DNA of 64,000 bases, taken from Gnetum montanum. Its lineage: Eukaryota > Streptophyta > Gnetopsida > Gnetales > Gnetaceae. This document shows positions 23,161-36,344 of the stretch, one piece after another (the first letter of the stretch is position 1; every line of letters starts with the position of its first letter). Under the pieces are notes generated by a model that saw only the letters and a program-made list of their open reading frames with translations, was not told the origin of the DNA and ran no database searches. Position numbers and translations under genes: made by a program. The DNA lies in assembly GCA_015680685.1 (NCBI GenBank), contig MNCI01011783.1, positions 286,439-350,438 on the forward strand, given 5' to 3'.

Positions 23161-25550
23161 GGTTATTAGAACCAACAGTAGGTTGAGAGTTAACAGCCCT
23201 TGTGGCATTACATTACTGTAGCTGGGTAGGGATTTCACCTTGCATAGCTAGAGTAGGTGGTAATGGAGTTAAGGGTGGAAGAGGTGCAGCCAGATGAGAA
23301 TGATGGTATGTTTGTGGAACATTACCCCTAGGAGAAGGAGTTCTATAATACTCACAAGCTTGGTAGTGAGGTCGAGAAGTGACGTGACCAATAGAGTCAC
23401 ATGGAGAGACTAGTTGTTGCACATAATATCCATATGGGCCAGGTTTCTGGTAAGGATATTGTTGCCTTGGTGGTGGCATTCCCCATGATTGTGGGTATTT
23501 CCACTGTTGATACTACTCAATTGGTTGTGGTGGAGTTCCACTTGGATAATATGTTAAGGGTTGGTGGAACTGCCTTGGGTTTCCTTGAGGATAAGGTAAC
23601 CTTTGGGGTGTTTACCTTTTGTTTAATTATGGGTTGAGTTCATACATCCTAGACTCCTATAGATGTGAGATTATAGGGCAACATCCCTTAGGATGGTCAT
23701 ATTGGCATATCTCACACCCACTATCATTGTTTGTATCCAAATCCACAAATTCTTTGATGATGACAACTTTTCCTTACCCTTGTTATGTGCATGTTTAGTT
23801 TCTCTTTTTTTCTTTTTTCACGATCACTACCTTGCTCTCTAGACTCCTCTACTATTTTAAGAATGGTTTAAAATCTATCATCTAGGGAATCCTACATTTT
23901 GTCTACCTTTGCCGATACTTCTAATGCTAATTTTTGGATAGGCAAGGTTTTCTTATTCACCAACTCTTCGAGTGGTGACCCTTCTTCATCCTCATAGAAT
24001 CTTACTCCTCTCTTTCGAAGGGAATTATCTCTATTATATTTCTTCGCACTCTCTCTTTTCGTTAGCTCACCTTCTTCTTTAGCAACTTACTCCAATAATC
24101 TTTGGACTTGATGGCTCCTAAGCTCAGATAGCCTTTCTTGGGCATATATCCCAACAATTCTTCATGTTTTATGCCTAAGACCATCTACGAGATGTCGTAG
24201 TTGATCCCTTTGTGAATAACCATGTCCAAGACAATGACGTAACAGTGCATAATGTTAGCCCATGGTAGCATCCAAGGGTTCATGTCCTTCTTCTTTCTAG
24301 CCTTGGATTTGCTTTCGTAGGTTGAACACTCGGGAGTACATTTGGTACATATTGTTGAACAACTCTAACATGGTACTCCACCTATGAATGGATTCCAATT
24401 CTAAGGACCGATACCAGCTCTCTGCTTATTTGACTAGTGCTCATGGGAACAACTTAAGTTTTTGCCATTTACTTTCTATGTTTTATAAGGAACATGCATC
24501 ATGAAATTCTTGTAGATGATTTTGAGGATCAATGTTGTATCCCCCTTCAAATTATCTGATATTGTTCATGTCTAATCTCTTGATCGTACTATCCTTTTGG
24601 TGCCTTGTTGGGATCCTATCAGCCTTAGTTATGTCTAACATAATTTGAGTAACGAGTAGGGGTTCATTGTGATTGTCTTGTCTATGGCATCTATGATGCC
24701 TATGTTGTTCCCTACTCTCCCTTCTTTTACTGTGTGTTTCTCTAGAGTGCCCTCGTCCCCTTTCTCATCTATTTTGTCTATGACTCCCATTTCACGTACT
24801 CTTATCCTCATGGTCTTTTTCTTTGTGAATGCATCTAGATCCTGAAGGAGAAGGTGAAGGAGATGATGAAGGTGAAGAAGAAGGAGGATCATCATCATGT
24901 CGATGCCTACTTCCTTTTCTTCGGTGGTCGTAGCCTCGGTCATGGTTACGATCGGAATGTCCATCTTTGTCATGTGTTTGTGTTCCTTTTTTAGACCCTT
25001 TGTGTCTATTAGTACTAGAATCTGGGTTATGGATAGTTGAGTAAAGATTCTGATACACAACCCCTTGACCAAAGTCAACGAGAGGAACATCATTGTGTGG
25101 GTGACTGCCTGATGTAGGTTCACCACCCTCATTTTTTCTTAGGACATGTGGGACATTCTGCGATAACTTTTCCTTCATGGATTCATGACCTCTCTCCTAT
25201 TGCAAATCCATTTGACGTTGTGCCTCTATGGGTTGATACTCTCATAAGTCATGATCATGCACAACGTACTCTACCTATAAGTGTTGCATACCAATTTGTG
25301 TGAGATCATGAAGAAGCATGCCCAGGATAGTGCGATTAGGAGGTAACACTATGTTACCTTCTAAGTCTTGTCAATGTAGTTGTTCATCCTAGTGGAGGAT
25401 AAAGGTAAATTTTGGTACATATTCATTGGGATGAACATATAACACATGAAACTGTTGAGGGACTGGTGGATTATCATGTGTACTATGCCTCCGATTGTTC
25501 CTTGTATTAGACCTAGGCGGTGAAACACTTTCGTACGAAGAAGGAGACAT
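23161..25550 (-). pseudogene. B gag remnant
   Basis: Starts at 25550 (MSPSSYESVSPPRS). A hydrophilic region includes a Ser-Pro run (PPSSSPSSSPSPSPSGS, near 24860) in the open stretch 25178-24792. The capsid-like part has SWYRSLELESIHRW near 24390-24430 and HLVDGLRHK near 24190, followed by the zinc knuckle CEICQYDHPKGC at about 23680-23730. A Pro/Gln-rich tail (23479-23213) leads into protease. Stops are mainly TAG. Confidence 0.83.
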
Positions 25551-25668
25551 GGTTGTCTATTTAGTGTGCAATGTATCATTATTTATTATTTTTCCCTAAC
25601 CAACCCCAAGGGTTCATTTCAACAATGTGAAATATTTCATATGTTCTAGTTAGTGCACAAACAACAAA

Positions 25669-25688
25669 GTCCCCGGCAATGGTGCCAA
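25669..25688 (-). promoter_or_regulatory. B primer-binding site (tRNA-Asp type)
   Basis: Minus-strand TTGGCACCATTGCCGGGGAC follows the 5' LTR, the best preserved tRNA-Asp-type PBS in the window (two G-to-A differences from TGGCGCCGTTGCCGGGGA). Confidence 0.9.
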
Positions 25689-26132
25689 TGATGAGTGGTG
25701 AGGTATCCCTATGTTCAACCATACGAATATGAGTGTCCATGCACGATTCGGTTGAATTCCAAGGACTAAGTGCTTATGTGCCTTTTTGGAACAAGAATGG
25801 GTTGATTAGTCGTTATCTTCCCAAGCTTACTTCCATGCCACGAGTGTATGGTTAAGTAAACTTAAGGTATATGATTTTTATACTTTTTATGTGTTTTTAT
25901 GTCCTACTACTAATAAGGGAGGAGAGAGATAACTAAGTAACTAATTTAATTTAACTACTAATTAATTAGACTTTAATTAATCCTAACACTAGTATTCGTT
26001 CTCACTTGCCGTACACATCTTGAACCAATGCAACACTACTAGGATTACCAAGCGTTAATCATTACTGGGTTACTAAGTGTTACATGCATGCTTGAAGTGA
26101 TCATACTAAGTGTGCTTACTTAGGAGAGTTGT

Positions 26133-26168
<36 letters not shown>

Positions 26169-26549
26169 CATTAATTGACTAAGGAAAGCATTAAATAACT
26201 AAAAATAAAATTAATTAATCTATTTTGAATGTTGCAAGATTTATCACAAATTTCATCTTTATTTCTATACACAAGATGTTCTCAAGTACACAATGCTCGA
26301 ATAAAGATCCATTCACTTTATGAATCCTACTGCGGGTATGCAGAAATAATTCTAACTCTAAGAGGGAGAAAAGGCAAGAGTTTGGGTAAGGGACTAAAAT
26401 TAACTATGCAAGCCAAGTGCACCCACCTCTTATTTATAGCCAATGAGGTAGGATGCAATATTAGGTATCTGACATCGCATGGAAGGTTCTAATATCACGG
26501 ACCCAATATCATAGATTCAATACCGTAGCCTCGATATCACGATTCATCA
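25689..26549 (-). repeat. B 5' LTR
   Basis: An 861 bp partner of 17196-18037. It contains a (GA)n microsatellite at 26130-26168 that is expanded relative to the short GA run of the 3' copy (about 17645-17658). Ends TGATGAG...ATTCATCA. Confidence 0.92.
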
Positions 26550-26554
26550 ACATT

Positions 26555-27078
26555 GAATGAAAATAATTCGTAGCTGGGTTCGTTAATGTGAAGGAGTTAT
26601 TCCCTACATCACCCTACCCTTGGGATGTTCCCATACTAGCCCACATTCGTGATGCTACGTGGGCCACGTATGATCCTAAGAGTAATGAGGAGAAGATGAA
26701 AGAATTTCTAAATGCTTTTTTTCTTCCACCAAAAGCTATAGCTATAGCTAGATAGCCACAACCATAGCCTCAACCACAATAGTTGCACCCACTTGAAGCA
26801 AGAGAAGGTTCTTCGACACCTTAGGAACCTTTGCCACCTAGGACCATTTCATTTCTTTTCCTGATCTTCAAGCTGTTAAAGGAGTTGTGTTATCATTTTT
26901 TTCATGGGATTCAATTTTGTTGTCATGAACACCAAATTTTAATATGATTATAAATCTATATACTTGGGCACTTAGTGTTTGTTTGTGTGTCAGTAGTTAG
27001 TCAATAATCCCATACCTTCCCAAAATTTTGTAAGAAACTTTTTTCTTCTTTTTTTCACTCAAGGAAGAGTTTTCATTC
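26555..27078 (+). pseudogene. H1 post-pol ORF C-terminus and 3' UTR
   Basis: Continues from 17195 once B is removed. The frame carries PWDVPILAHIRDATWATYDP and EEKMKEFLNAF (about 26615-26720), matching PWEVPTPSNIGTSTWTMHDP in H2. A Pro-Gln run follows (about 26750-26790), then a 3' UTR ending at the PPT. The last ~170 bp (TTAGTCAATAATCCCATACC block) is shared with A, B and H2. Confidence 0.65.
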
Positions 27079-27091
27079 AGTCGTGGGGGTA
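27079..27091 (+). promoter_or_regulatory. H1 3' polypurine tract
   Basis: AGTCGTGGGGGTA immediately upstream of the TGATGAG start of the 3' LTR. Confidence 0.85.
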
Positions 27092-27919
27092 TGATGAGTT
27101 TTTGCTCATGAGGTATGTTGATGTGGTCCCATCAACATAATTTCATTAACATAGGGTTTGACAGTTGACATGTACACATTGACACAGTGTCTTGTCTTAC
27201 CTATAAATACACACTCACCAACCACATTTATGACATCCATCCATTAGTAGCTAGTCAAACTCTTACATTTTTTTCTCCAGAGTTAGAATATTTTCTAAGT
27301 GCACATAGTAGGAGTGAGAACTATACGGTTGAGCACTGTTGTACCTAAGCACCTTACTGTGAATGGCAATAAAGACAAGCTTTCTTCATAAACCTTGTAG
27401 CACTTGGACTTATCCTAATGTTTACTTTATGCATTTGTTATTGGAGAAATTTACTTTAATACATTTAATTAATTAATTCATAGTAATAATTAAAGCACAT
27501 AAGTATGACTATATTGAGCATACATGTAATGCCTGGTAATCATAGTAGCGCTTAACGCTTGGTAACCCAGTAGCTTTGTAACATGTTTAGGATGTGTATG
27601 AAAGATGGGAATGAATACTTATGTTAAGACTAGTTATGCATTAATTAGTTATTAGATCAATTAAGCATTTAAATACTTTAGTTTTAGCACTTAGGTGATT
27701 TAAACAATAAACATAAAATGAGAGAAATCATATGCCTTAGTTACACTTAACCATACACTTGCATTTCATAAGTGAAACTGAGAAGACAATGATCACATTT
27801 GTTAAAGTCACTACTGCCTAGTGTTCTTAGAGAGCTAAACTCTATGGAATTTGACTAAATTTCTTAGTGAATGCTAGTGATTCGTATGATTGGGTGTAGG
27901 GACTTCTTGTTGCTCATCA
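27092..27919 (+). repeat. H1 3' LTR
   Basis: An 828 bp LTR, TGATGAG...GCTCATCA, with TATAAATA at 27202-27209, AATAAA near 27370 and a U5 akin to the other Athila-like LTRs. U3 motifs are GTTGATG/CATCAAC rather than GATATC, so H1 belongs to a different subfamily from A, B and H2. Confidence 0.88.
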
Positions 27920-30900
27920 CTTAGGAATCCTTAAATTAGAGGTTGATGTATGATAAGTCAATTTCAAAAAGTTTAGCCAAATCATATAAGTTCCATGACA
28001 TGATATAATAACGATGGTAGATGAAATAAATTAGGATGAAGGTAGGTTTTTCTAACTAAAAACCCTTTCTAGCAATCAAGAAACTAATATAGAAGAGACA
28101 TTCATCATTAAAAATGGAAATCTTAAAACAATGAGAATTGAACTTGGAAGTTATGATATTGACAGAATTAGTTTACTTTATTTCCTTGAAATTCATCACT
28201 CTTTACTTGAATTCCTAATAATAAAAGGATCAATAGAACCTTCATGAAGATCAAAATTAATATGAAGGAGCTCAATACTTAAATAAAAAGTACATTTAGG
28301 TGATCCAAAACAAACATTTCTGATATCAAAGCTATTCAAGATTTCATGTAACATGAAAGTGGATTTTAAAGATCAAAATTTGGGAGATTGAGAGGATTAG
28401 AAATATGAGAGATTTTTTAACAAAAAAACTTAAGACTATGAAGAAAACTTAAAATTATAAACTAAACCTCTTAGAAATTCTCATCATGTCATTTTAACTT
28501 GAGAAATTATGGAAAATAATAATGAAAGCTAAGAAATTTATCATGATGAATGCTAAAAAGGAATAGGAAAATATGTGAAGAAGGAGAGACATTTGAGGAA
28601 TGTGAAAAATATGAAGGGGAAGAGCAATATTTATAGGTAAGAAGTGACACTTAGGATTTGGAAATGTATCATATCAAACTAGATACATGTTTACTTGGAA
28701 GAACCTAAGGGAATATTTCACCTAAAGTTAATAGATCTCATCACATGTTAACCTGTCCTTACTAGTGTGAGCACCCCTATCATAAGTTTTGAAGTAATGC
28801 AACTCTTGTAAACATCATTTGTCATATGATTAATTTTATTTGGACATTTTTAACCCCTATTATAATATTAATTATATTTAGATACTTTTAACCATTTCTA
28901 TGAGTCATAAAAGATTCTAGGGTAAGTTATAACAACTGCAAGATAAAGAAATAAAGAAAACATAATTCAAGAACTCGAAAATGATGATCACACTTGTTAC
29001 TATCTTGTTGATAATTCCTATCACTTGAAAAATAGCGCTTGCTAGTTAAAATTACCAAGGCATGATGATGATCCCTGTTAAAAATAAGTTGAAGGTAATT
29101 AGTACTAAATTGGAGATTTAAGAAGAAATTTTATTTTTAACTTTCATTATTAGGGAATAACCACCTATATCACAATAAATATATCTAATTTAATGTCATG
29201 ACCATCCTCTTCATAGCTAGGATCAATCAAGAAAGGTCTAAGATAAACTAATAATAAAGGAAGATTAAGAAAAAAAGATGAGAAATGAAGTTTCTTATGA
29301 CCATCCATATGTGATATGCTAGCAATCATAACTATTCCTATTATATGTGGAATGATTATGATCATCCTTATCAACTTGAAAAAGGTTTATGTTCATTCTT
29401 ATCAACTATGGAACTACTATGGTCATCCCTATTACTATAAACAAAGTTCATGACCATCCTTGTTAATTACAAGCACATCATAGGTGTTTTTGTTAGTAAG
29501 AAGAATGTTCTTAACCATATTTATGAAAATGAACAAGCTTCATAATTATCCCTAGTTAATAAGCACTCTTAATTATCCCTATGAACTAGGAAGAACTCAT
29601 GACTACCCCTATTAGTTAGAAAACCATCATGATTCCTCCTATAAAACTTGGAAGTTCTTATGACTACCTCTATTAGTCAAAAAATCTTTTTGATCACTCC
29701 TATAAAGATGGAAAATATATTTAAACATTATTGTCACATTAAAAAAAATTAATTTATATGTAAAGGTGTCAGTTAATCCAAAACCTTTGAAATTATCTTG
29801 AATAATATCAAGTGAGAAAAAAAGAGAGAAAATTTTCTCATAACTTTGATTGTCCCTGTAACATCCTAGTAATAATTAGAAACGTTATCAATCCATGTTG
29901 AGAGCTATGAAAGAAGCAATTTTACTTGGAAAGTTAATGTACCATTTTTCATGATATTCTTAGTCTAGGAAGTATAGTGAAGTTATTGATAATGGTGGTC
30001 ATACCCGCTTTAAAGAAAATATTGAGATAGGTGTTAATACAAGACTCAATGTTTATGATGAGCTAGCAAAAATTAGGTATTAGATTACCTTCATTGTAGT
30101 AGCATCAGCTTAACTATGATTAACTAGTGTATCATATTCATGAAGAAATGGTCCAAGGTTAAAAGAACATCAAGATGAAATAAGTTACGACTTAATTCCA
30201 AGTTAATGCTATACTTAACTCTATCACTCATAAGTGAAATTCTAAAATTCACAAATCATATTCTAAAATTAAGCTAAAATTAAATTAAATAATATGCCTA
30301 AATTAAGAGTAATAATTTATGTATATTAAAAAATTAAATACAATGTAAACATTAACCAATCTATAATTTTAACTTCTTATATTCATAGTGAAACATTACA
30401 TAATATCTTACATGGACTTCAATGGTTTGAAAATCACCACAAAGCCTAATCAAGTTCATAAGAATAGCTTTAAGAAATAAAATTCTTAGTGGACTTGTGA
30501 TTAACAAATAAGTATGAATGCATGTAACCTCTAATGCTAGTGGTCAAATGACCTTTTATAAGGGATAAATGAGTACAATTGTCTCTTCAATTAATTTGAG
30601 AATCATGTACAAAATTAAAAATAATAAACACATTATTTGACATCAAATCCAAATATTTTAGATAGTACAGTATAATTCCAATAACATTGGCCTTAATAAT
30701 TTGATGATGCTTTATGGTATAACAATAATCTTAATCATTGGAAACAACCAAATTTATGTCAACAAATATTTGAAATCCATTTTAAAGATTTGATAATATT
30801 GATGAACATCAGTTTACTAGTTTGGTATGATTCATTTCTTCTTCTTCTTTCTTCATCATCAACATGAGTAAAATCAATTAATAATTTTGTAATTCATTAT

Positions 30901-32321
30901 TTTTCTTTCTCTTCATAATGCATCATTATCATGGTATTTTCTTATTTGAAGGGATATGTCCATATTATTCGTTTATTGTTAAGAACTAATTAAAGCAATG
31001 GAGATTTATTTCTAAATTTCTTTTTTCTAACTAAACATTACTAAGGCAATTATGTACAAAATACTTATCAAGAGAAGCATAAAATCATATCATTTATCAT
31101 CTATTAAATCAATGTCTAGTAATAACATCAAATTACAAATAAATAAAAACTAACAAATTTTTTAATTAATTATAATGAAACTTTTGAGGCATCATTATAA
31201 CTCCAAACTAGCCTTTTTCTTGTGTCATCTCAAATAAGATAATTTAAGTCTATGTATAAATTGAATGCATAAAAATAGTAGTAGTACTATGCAAACCTAA
31301 AATAACAATACAAAACTATTATAAAAAAAAAATTAATTCAAATGGGCCATCCATAGAAAAAACATAATTCTTTAAGCATAACTATGAAATTCATATGGTG
31401 GCCGTTTTAAATTACTTATGTTCTAATTAGAGAAAACACTATTTCTTCTCATCATTATACATGAATCAAACATATTATATTTTTATTAGTATAAATAAGT
31501 ATAATTATATCCTAGACATTAAATCAATCTTTGTAACATTATTAGATCTACATAAAAATAAATTAACCTTTTGTAATCTATTTATTAAAATATAACTAGT
31601 AGAGATTGATTATTAGCATCAATCCTTGTTTTAAACAAAAACATTTCTAATTCATTTTCTAGAAAAATAGAATAAAATTTATAGTCTCATATAACATGAT
31701 TGTATTGAAATTTGGAATTCATGAAATGTTAAAAGTAATCTACCCAAATCAAAGCTTCATCATACTAAAATATTAGTAGATAATATTAATCATAATTAGT
31801 CTAAATATAGGAATGTAAACTCATGTGTTAACATGTCACATTCACATGTACATATCATGATAAAAAAGATAATGATATTTTAGTTCATAAAATAATATTA
31901 CTTCATTCCAATTTTAGCAAAAATTAATTAGAAAATATACTATGACCAATAAAAATTTAATAACGTTCTATAAATGTCAAAAATCATAATAGTCAACAAC
32001 CAAATAAAATTTTAATCCTCAGTATCATAAGAGTTTAATCATCAGTGTTTCCCTCAACTCCCATAGTTTCTTCTTTATCAATATTGAAAGGCTCTACTCT
32101 TTCATCATCATCCTAAATTAGAGGTCTCATGTTCTTTTCTATTATTAGTACACAGTCATCCAATGTCATTAATATGTTGTAAACCTTCTCTAATGCTACT
32201 AAGATGGATTGCTACATGGTCCTACCATCCCACATTTGCTACCTCATTTTCTCCTTTATCTCATGCATCCTAGTGCTACTTTACTAGACTAACATGAATT
32301 CAAGCTTAAATGATTACTTGA
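27920..32321. other. AT-rich geneless DNA between H1 and H2
   Basis: About 4.4 kb without a coding frame, RNA gene or recognisable LTR. It includes the minisatellite at 29195-29712. Around 32070-32280 the minus strand has a short helical-looking frame (MHEIKEKM, ILMTLDDCVLIIEKN) with stops, too weak to call. It is the substrate into which H2 inserted. Confidence 0.6.
29195..29712. repeat. Degenerate ~30 bp minisatellite
   Basis: About 12-14 imperfect copies of a unit like TTCATGACCATCCCTATTA plus a purine-rich tail, spaced roughly 28-37 bp (for example 29350, 29386, 29419, 29449, 29539, 29596, 29656). Units are diverged, indicating age. Confidence 0.6.
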
Positions 32322-32326
32322 TGTAT

Positions 32327-33130
32327 TGATGAATCGTTGTTTTCCAGGCCCCAATATTAGGGACACGATATCATGGCCTAGATATGATATCATATACACA
32401 ATATCATGATTCATGTGTTAGCCTATAAATACAACACTCAGGCACATAGCTGACAATTTTTAGTGAAGTTCTTTTCTTTCTAGTTCTTTTGGTAGTTTAG
32501 TTTTTAGTTTCTTTCTTTCAAGCTAGTTATTCCCAGTGCATGCCTGTAATGTGACATTCGTAATTACACAGCACCTTTGTTCGAGTGTGATGTACTTGGA
32601 CACGTTTATGACCAGCAATAAAGATCGAGATTACTTTCATCATTGCAACATTCACTTAGATTAATTTTTGTCATCTTAATTATTTAATGCCTTCTTTAGT
32701 TAACAGTTTGATTTATTAATATTTACTTTTCCTATCATTAAGCGAAATGTGTACATCTTAATCATGAGTGTTTAACTACAAATACTTGGCACACCCAGCA
32801 GTAATCTCATGAAGTTCAAGATGTGTACAGATGGTTAAGGATGGATACCATCATCATAGGCTAATTTAGGTTTTTCTTCCATTATTAGTTTAATCAATTT
32901 ATCTTTTCTACTATCAGGATTAATGAAGAATTAATACAACATCATAAGCCTCACTCTGGACTAAACCATATGTGACAAATATACTACTAGTCTAGGTTGG
33001 AAGATAGTGAACTACGATCAACATATAACTATCTAGGTGCAACAACTAGTCCATCCACAGAGTTTGACCGGATCCTGCATACACTCTTGTATTTGTATGG
33101 TTGATCACAGGGGTACCTCACCACTCATCA
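32327..33130 (+). repeat. H2 5' LTR
   Basis: 804 bp, TGATGAATC...CTCATCA. U3 carries GATATCATGG and TATGATATCAT palindromes (32370-32415). TATAAATA is at 32425-32432, with AATAAAG near 32617. Confidence 0.9.
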
Positions 33131-33150
33131 TTAGCATCATTTTTGGGGAT
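33131..33150 (+). promoter_or_regulatory. H2 primer-binding site (decayed tRNA-Asp type)
   Basis: TTAGCATCATTTTTGGGGAT directly follows the 5' LTR. Every difference from TTGGCGCCGTTGCCGGGGA is explained by C-to-T or G-to-A transitions. Confidence 0.75.
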
Positions 33151-33255
33151 GATGCTAGTTATCTAGATTAGTTATATTATATAAGATCACTGTAAAAGGG
33201 TATTAATGATATATCTTTCAAGAAGTATTCAAGCACACACCACAAATCGACAACA

Positions 33256-34911
33256 ATGTCTCACTCACACAAAAATGATTATGAAATGTATAGTGCACCT
33301 ATTCATTAGAGAACTAATGAAATATACAATGAAGAAGATTGCAGTGATCCACCTTATGAAGGGGTTTTTCATGATCATGGCCATCCTAATGACACTCAAA
33401 GACTATATTCACCTAAGGTAGAAAATCTTGAAGAAGATGATGTCAGTCCTAAACTAGGGGAGGCCTCAAGGCCTACGACCTCCTCAGTACTTACAAATGA
33501 TAAACCAAGGAACCTTGAGGAACATTATAGAAGCCATGGCTATCCTACCAGTTCCTCCTTTTCATCTTCCCCCTCAACTTCAACATCTAGTTCTAACAAA
33601 GATGAACATAGATATAGAGATAGAGCTCCACAAAAGGGTTATAATTAAAGCAAAAATCAAACCCATAGACACAATCAAGGTCATCAACATGAACACAAGC
33701 CCCATCATCACCATCAATTAAATAGAGATTTTAATCACAACTTGTTTGACAATGATAAACCCCTATTAGTCCCTAAAAGTCTAATGCACTTTACAAAGGC
33801 TATTAAGTTATCTCATAGGCATCAAACGAAGAGTTGACTACCTAAGCTCAACCTGAATAATATTCCAAAATTTGTAGGAGGCTATGATTCAGATCCATAA
33901 CATAATTTACAAGCCTTCCATGATGCTTATGTGCTCAACAATGTGGATAGTAAATGGAAAAAGCTTAAGCTCTTTCCTAGGACACTAATCAATAGTAAAT
34001 GGAACCAAATTTAATTAGATGATTATCAAACATGTTAGAAATTTTCAATAAAAGATACTAAACCTATGTGCAAGTGTCCACCTTGAGGAGACAAATCCAA
34101 AGATGGAAACAAGAACAATAGGAACCCTTGGACATGGCCATAGATAGATACTATGCCTTACTAAATAAATGTCTAGGTCATAGGTTCTCTAAGAAAGAGA
34201 AAATACTTCACATTATAGATGGGGTAAGCCTTGGAAAGTATGCTTGAGGACAACTATATAAGCTCCAAGCCCACCAGGTCAAAGAACTAATAGAGCATCT
34301 GGTGAAAGAAGAGAGAGAATTATCTAAATGGTGGAATGCTAAAGCATTTGAGTGAGACCCAACTTTAGAAATAACAAAGGTCCAGAACTATAAGAAAGAG
34401 GAAGCAACCTATTCCAAAAGGGTCATACAGTCCCAACCTTTTCCAATACATAAATTAATAGATGAAATTGAGGCAAAGAATAACAAGATGACCATATGGG
34501 CAAATGAACAAAGTGTGAACTTAGAAGACATTGTTGGGGAGAGGGTCATCCAAAATAAACCTAGCAGTAAAAACAAACAGAGGGCACAGAAATCAAAAAT
34601 AGTTAATAACACTATTTGGAAACTAGGGAGAATGGCTAAGGATAATGAGGCCAAAGGCTCAACTACAGATAATGAGGATGGATGTGATGTCTATTTATAT
34701 GACTGTCCAAAGGGCCATTGCCTAGTCTTGTCAAATTTATATGAGCATTGGGTAGGGAAGCTACACCCAAAATTCATACAAAGGTATCAGTTTAGGTACA
34801 TCCCTTGCCACAAGGTAATTATGGACAACCCCATAACCCATTGGACTATCCTAAGGGGAGCTATTACAAACCTCAAAACTTTGCTTCACTATAGTGGCAA
34901 AACTCATAGGC
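33256..34911 (+). pseudogene. H2 gag remnant, truncated by G
   Basis: Starts MSHSHKNDYEM at 33256. The His/Arg-rich spacer (HRHNQGHQHEHKPHHHH, about 33660-33715) corresponds to the one in B. The capsid-like part has LPKLNLNNIPKFVGGYDSDP (about 33840-33900), and a degenerate zinc knuckle CDVYLYDCPKGHC lies near 34682-34720. A gag tail (THWTILRGAITNLKTLLHYSGKTH) runs to the G insertion. TAG stops and frameshifts are frequent. Confidence 0.8.
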
Positions 34912-34916
34912 ATTGG

Positions 34917-36344
34917 TGTACTGTCCGAAATCATCGGTCTCCGGCTGGAATGAAATAGAAACCTAGAGATCTCCAGACACGCACAAAAGACCCTATCTTC
35001 ACTTGAGGGCAAGCTGGAATTAACGAAGGCAGAGTACCTTGAGTGGTCCGCATGCAGATCAGGTAAGGATTTCCCCGAATGTACACCGATGTGCTATACG
35101 TTGGGTTATATGTAAATGGCGTAACTGATATAAAACGAAGCGTAAATGGCGTAACTGGTGTAAACAGAGCGTAAACATACAAGAGCGTAAATAGTAAATA
35201 TGCAACAATGAATGAAAAAATGTAACAAATTGTAGCAAAGAAATGTAGCAATGTTATTGTGGAATGAGAGTTACAATGCATCGGTCTAACGTAGTTGTGG
35301 CTTTGACACAAGACGGATGAATAGCCCCGGTAGATGCAGGGATGACTGTGTGCTGGTTCAAACTGCAGGCATAGCGTAGAGGCTGTATGCTCAGCATGTA
35401 GGATAAGGTTCAACATACAAGGTTTCTATTCTGTTCTCAGGGTCTCTGGTTCTTTTTGTCTCTAGTTTGCTCAAAATTTCCAACCTCGATCTAATGAAAA
35501 ATTGGGATTTTTATACAGGTTTAGTCATTAGACTTGGGTTGGGTGACATGTGGCGTGTTGACCGAGTGCAAAAGAATAAAATTTACAAGTATATAGCATG
35601 CTATATGCCAGCGTATATTGTTGTACACCAGCGTATACAGCTGTATGCCAACATATACATGCTAGAAATGTGACTGCGGCATACAGACTTGATCAAAATA
35701 GAAGAAGTCGTTCGTCCTTCATATTTGAACTCAGATGCCATGAAGATGCTAAGTGTAGGTGTTCAGCTTGGTTGACCTTGATTTGACACTTTGTACATGT
35801 TGTGCGTATACGCTGGGTGTATACGTTGTATCTGTTGGGCGTATATGTTGGGCGTATACGCTGGGCGTGCAAGATGTACATGCTCAACGTATGGACTCCA
35901 GAATGCTAGATGTCAATACCTAATGATTGCTCTGTTCATGTGAGTTGATGCTCTATAGCAAGTCTTGCTCTGTAGTGTTGTTTCCATGCCGTCTTCGAGG
36001 ATTGCATGCTAGGCATATACATCAGTCGTACATGCCGAGCGTACATGTGAGGCATGTACGCTGGGCGTATACGCTGTCAATGCAAACTTGGGCATATACG
36101 CTGGGCGTATACGCTGAGAATGTATACTTGGAGAAAACTAAGTATCTTGATCTCTGAAGTTTCCATGTTTGATAGTAGATGTTTTCGTGGTCGTCGGCGG
36201 GTCCCAAGGAACTGCTCCTCGTTGAGTCTGACTCTGCTTGAAGCTGTCTGTGGGGCCTTTAAGCTTTAGTCATGCTAGGAAGCATCATGACTTAGCTCAA
36301 TTCTTGTTGGAGATGTACTAAGCTAAAAATTTTATGGTGTTTCA
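34917..36344 (-). repeat. G 3' LTR
   Basis: Minus-strand LTR from TGAAACACC (36344) to GGACAGTACA (34917). The part at 34917 to about 35650 aligns with the 5' LTR. A TATAAAAA box lies near 35506-35518 and U3 is filled with GCGTATACGC repeats (35800-36125). The outer boundary is set by a PPT-like AAAGAGGGGCC just beyond it and lies inside the duplicated block at the assembly gap, so it is provisional. Confidence 0.7.
35800..36125. repeat. GCGTATACGC palindromic repeats in G U3
   Basis: At least eight copies or near-copies of the palindrome GCGTATACGC with short CTGG/TTGG spacers, plus variants such as GCGTACATG. They sit upstream of the LTR TATA box. Confidence 0.8.

Larger units (their letters stand above)
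17196..26549 (-). mobile_element. Element B: complete Athila-like LTR retrotransposon
   Basis: A 9,354 bp minus-strand element inserted in the H1 post-pol ORF. LTRs are 17196-18037 (3') and 25689-26549 (5'). The target duplication ACATT is exact on both sides (17191-17195, 26550-26554). It contains PPT, short post-pol ORF, integrase, RT-RNase H, protease, gag and PBS in minus-strand order, and is closely related to A. It has lost about 600 bp of pol (junction near 20940) and has numerous stops. Confidence 0.94.

Noticed and set aside
24635-25132. 165 aa Met/Thr-rich minus-strand frame
   Set aside because: Off-frame reading of the repetitive gag spacer of B; the real gag frame is the Ser/Pro-rich one overlapping it.
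27920-32321. Host gene or LINE in the AT-rich gap
   Set aside because: No frame above background, no RT or endonuclease motif, no poly(A) tail with target duplication.
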